This document shows positions 63,974 to 64,000 of a stretch of 64,000 nucleotides of DNA, piece after piece; the first letter of the stretch is position 1; the number at the start of each line of letters is the position of its first letter. Location: assembly GCF_042643145.1 (NCBI RefSeq), contig NZ_JBHRSA010000046.1, forward strand, positions 1 through 64,000, in the 5' to 3' direction. The translations under genes were made by a program, and so were the position numbers. A model generated the notes under the pieces. The model worked only from the letters and a program-made list of their open reading frames with translations. It did not search any database and was not told the DNA's origin. This DNA is from Virgibacillus_O xinjiangensis. GTDB lineage: Bacteria; Bacillota; Bacilli; Bacillales; Amphibacillaceae.

Positions 63974-64000
63974 ATGAACGCACGAAATAAATATAATATT
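63974..64000 (+). CDS. dck: Deoxyadenosine/deoxycytidine kinase, N-terminal start only
   Basis: Only nine codons (MNARNKYNI) are inside the window. AAAGGAG stands eight bases before the ATG. The position right after dgk on the same strand matches the dgk-dck pair of B. subtilis. The identity is by context; the sequence itself is too short to prove it. Confidence 0.65.

Noticed and set aside
1..64000. CRISPR array, insertion sequence, integrase or complete prophage
   Set aside because: No regularly spaced repeats and no transposase, integrase or cas-like frames were seen. The only phage-like gene is the single holin.

Overview
The window is a nearly uninterrupted stretch of the origin-proximal chromosome of an endospore-forming member of the Bacillaceae. 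The gene order from dgk/dck at the right edge, through dnaX-ebfC-recR, tmk-darA-holB-ricT, metS, rsmA-veg-ispE-purR-spoVG-glmU-prs-ctc-pth-mfd, divIC-spoIIE-tilS-hpt-ftsH and the folate genes, to lysS at the left edge follows the Bacillus subtilis 20-90 kb region, inverted in this window. The origin therefore lies beyond the right edge, and almost all genes on the minus strand are co-directional with replication. Spore genes (spoIIE, spoVT, spoVG, yabG, yabP/Q, csfB, bofA, fin, sspF, a SleL-type lytic enzyme) and promoters resembling sigma-A, -B, -E, -F, -G, -H and -K sites fit an aerobic sporulating bacillus with a sigma-B stress system. The genus cannot be fixed from the sequence alone.

Layout from left to right. 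1-420 is the promoter and leader of an rRNA operon that runs off the left edge. 0.4-12.8 kb carries lysS, folate genes folP-folB-folK, cysK, hslO, coaX, ftsH, hpt, tilS and the YabT/YabS kinase-VWA pair. 13-24 kb has spoIIE, a plus-strand block (MarR regulator, MFS pump, tRNA-Met), then S1 protein, divIC, yabQ, yabP, rqcP, yabN, a flippase and spoVT. 24-33 kb has mfd, fin, pth, ctc, prs, glmU, spoVG and purR. 33-46 kb has ispE, sspF, veg, yabG, rsmA, rnmV, a 3D-domain protein, tatD, metS, abrB, rsmI, a GIY-YIG protein, a methyltransferase, yabA and ricT. 46-54 kb has holB, darA, tmk, an Orn/Lys/Arg decarboxylase, csfB, bofA, yaaL, recR, ebfC, dnaX, SRP RNA and tadA. 54-64 kb is more variable: an isochorismatase, a LysM-GH18 enzyme, a DJ-1/PfpI protein, a divergent nsrR/hmp nitric-oxide module, a YiiX-like hydrolase, acsA, a dicarboxylate/glutamate symporter, an orphan phage-type holin, tRNA-Arg, dgk and the first codons of dck.

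Compared from memory with B. subtilis, several genes expected in these places are absent: dusB, pabBAC, yacD, ridA, yaaR, xpaC-yaaN and the rrnA operon between csfB and bofA. No CRISPR array, insertion sequence or complete prophage was seen. The most noteworthy details are a 35-codon reading frame between ctc and pth whose ribosome-binding site lies in a strong hairpin, a triple WalR-like direct repeat upstream of the 3D-domain gene, a repeated TTGCCAA motif between metS and abrB, an inverted MarR-MFS-tRNA block, and an orphan holin behind a perfect inverted repeat.
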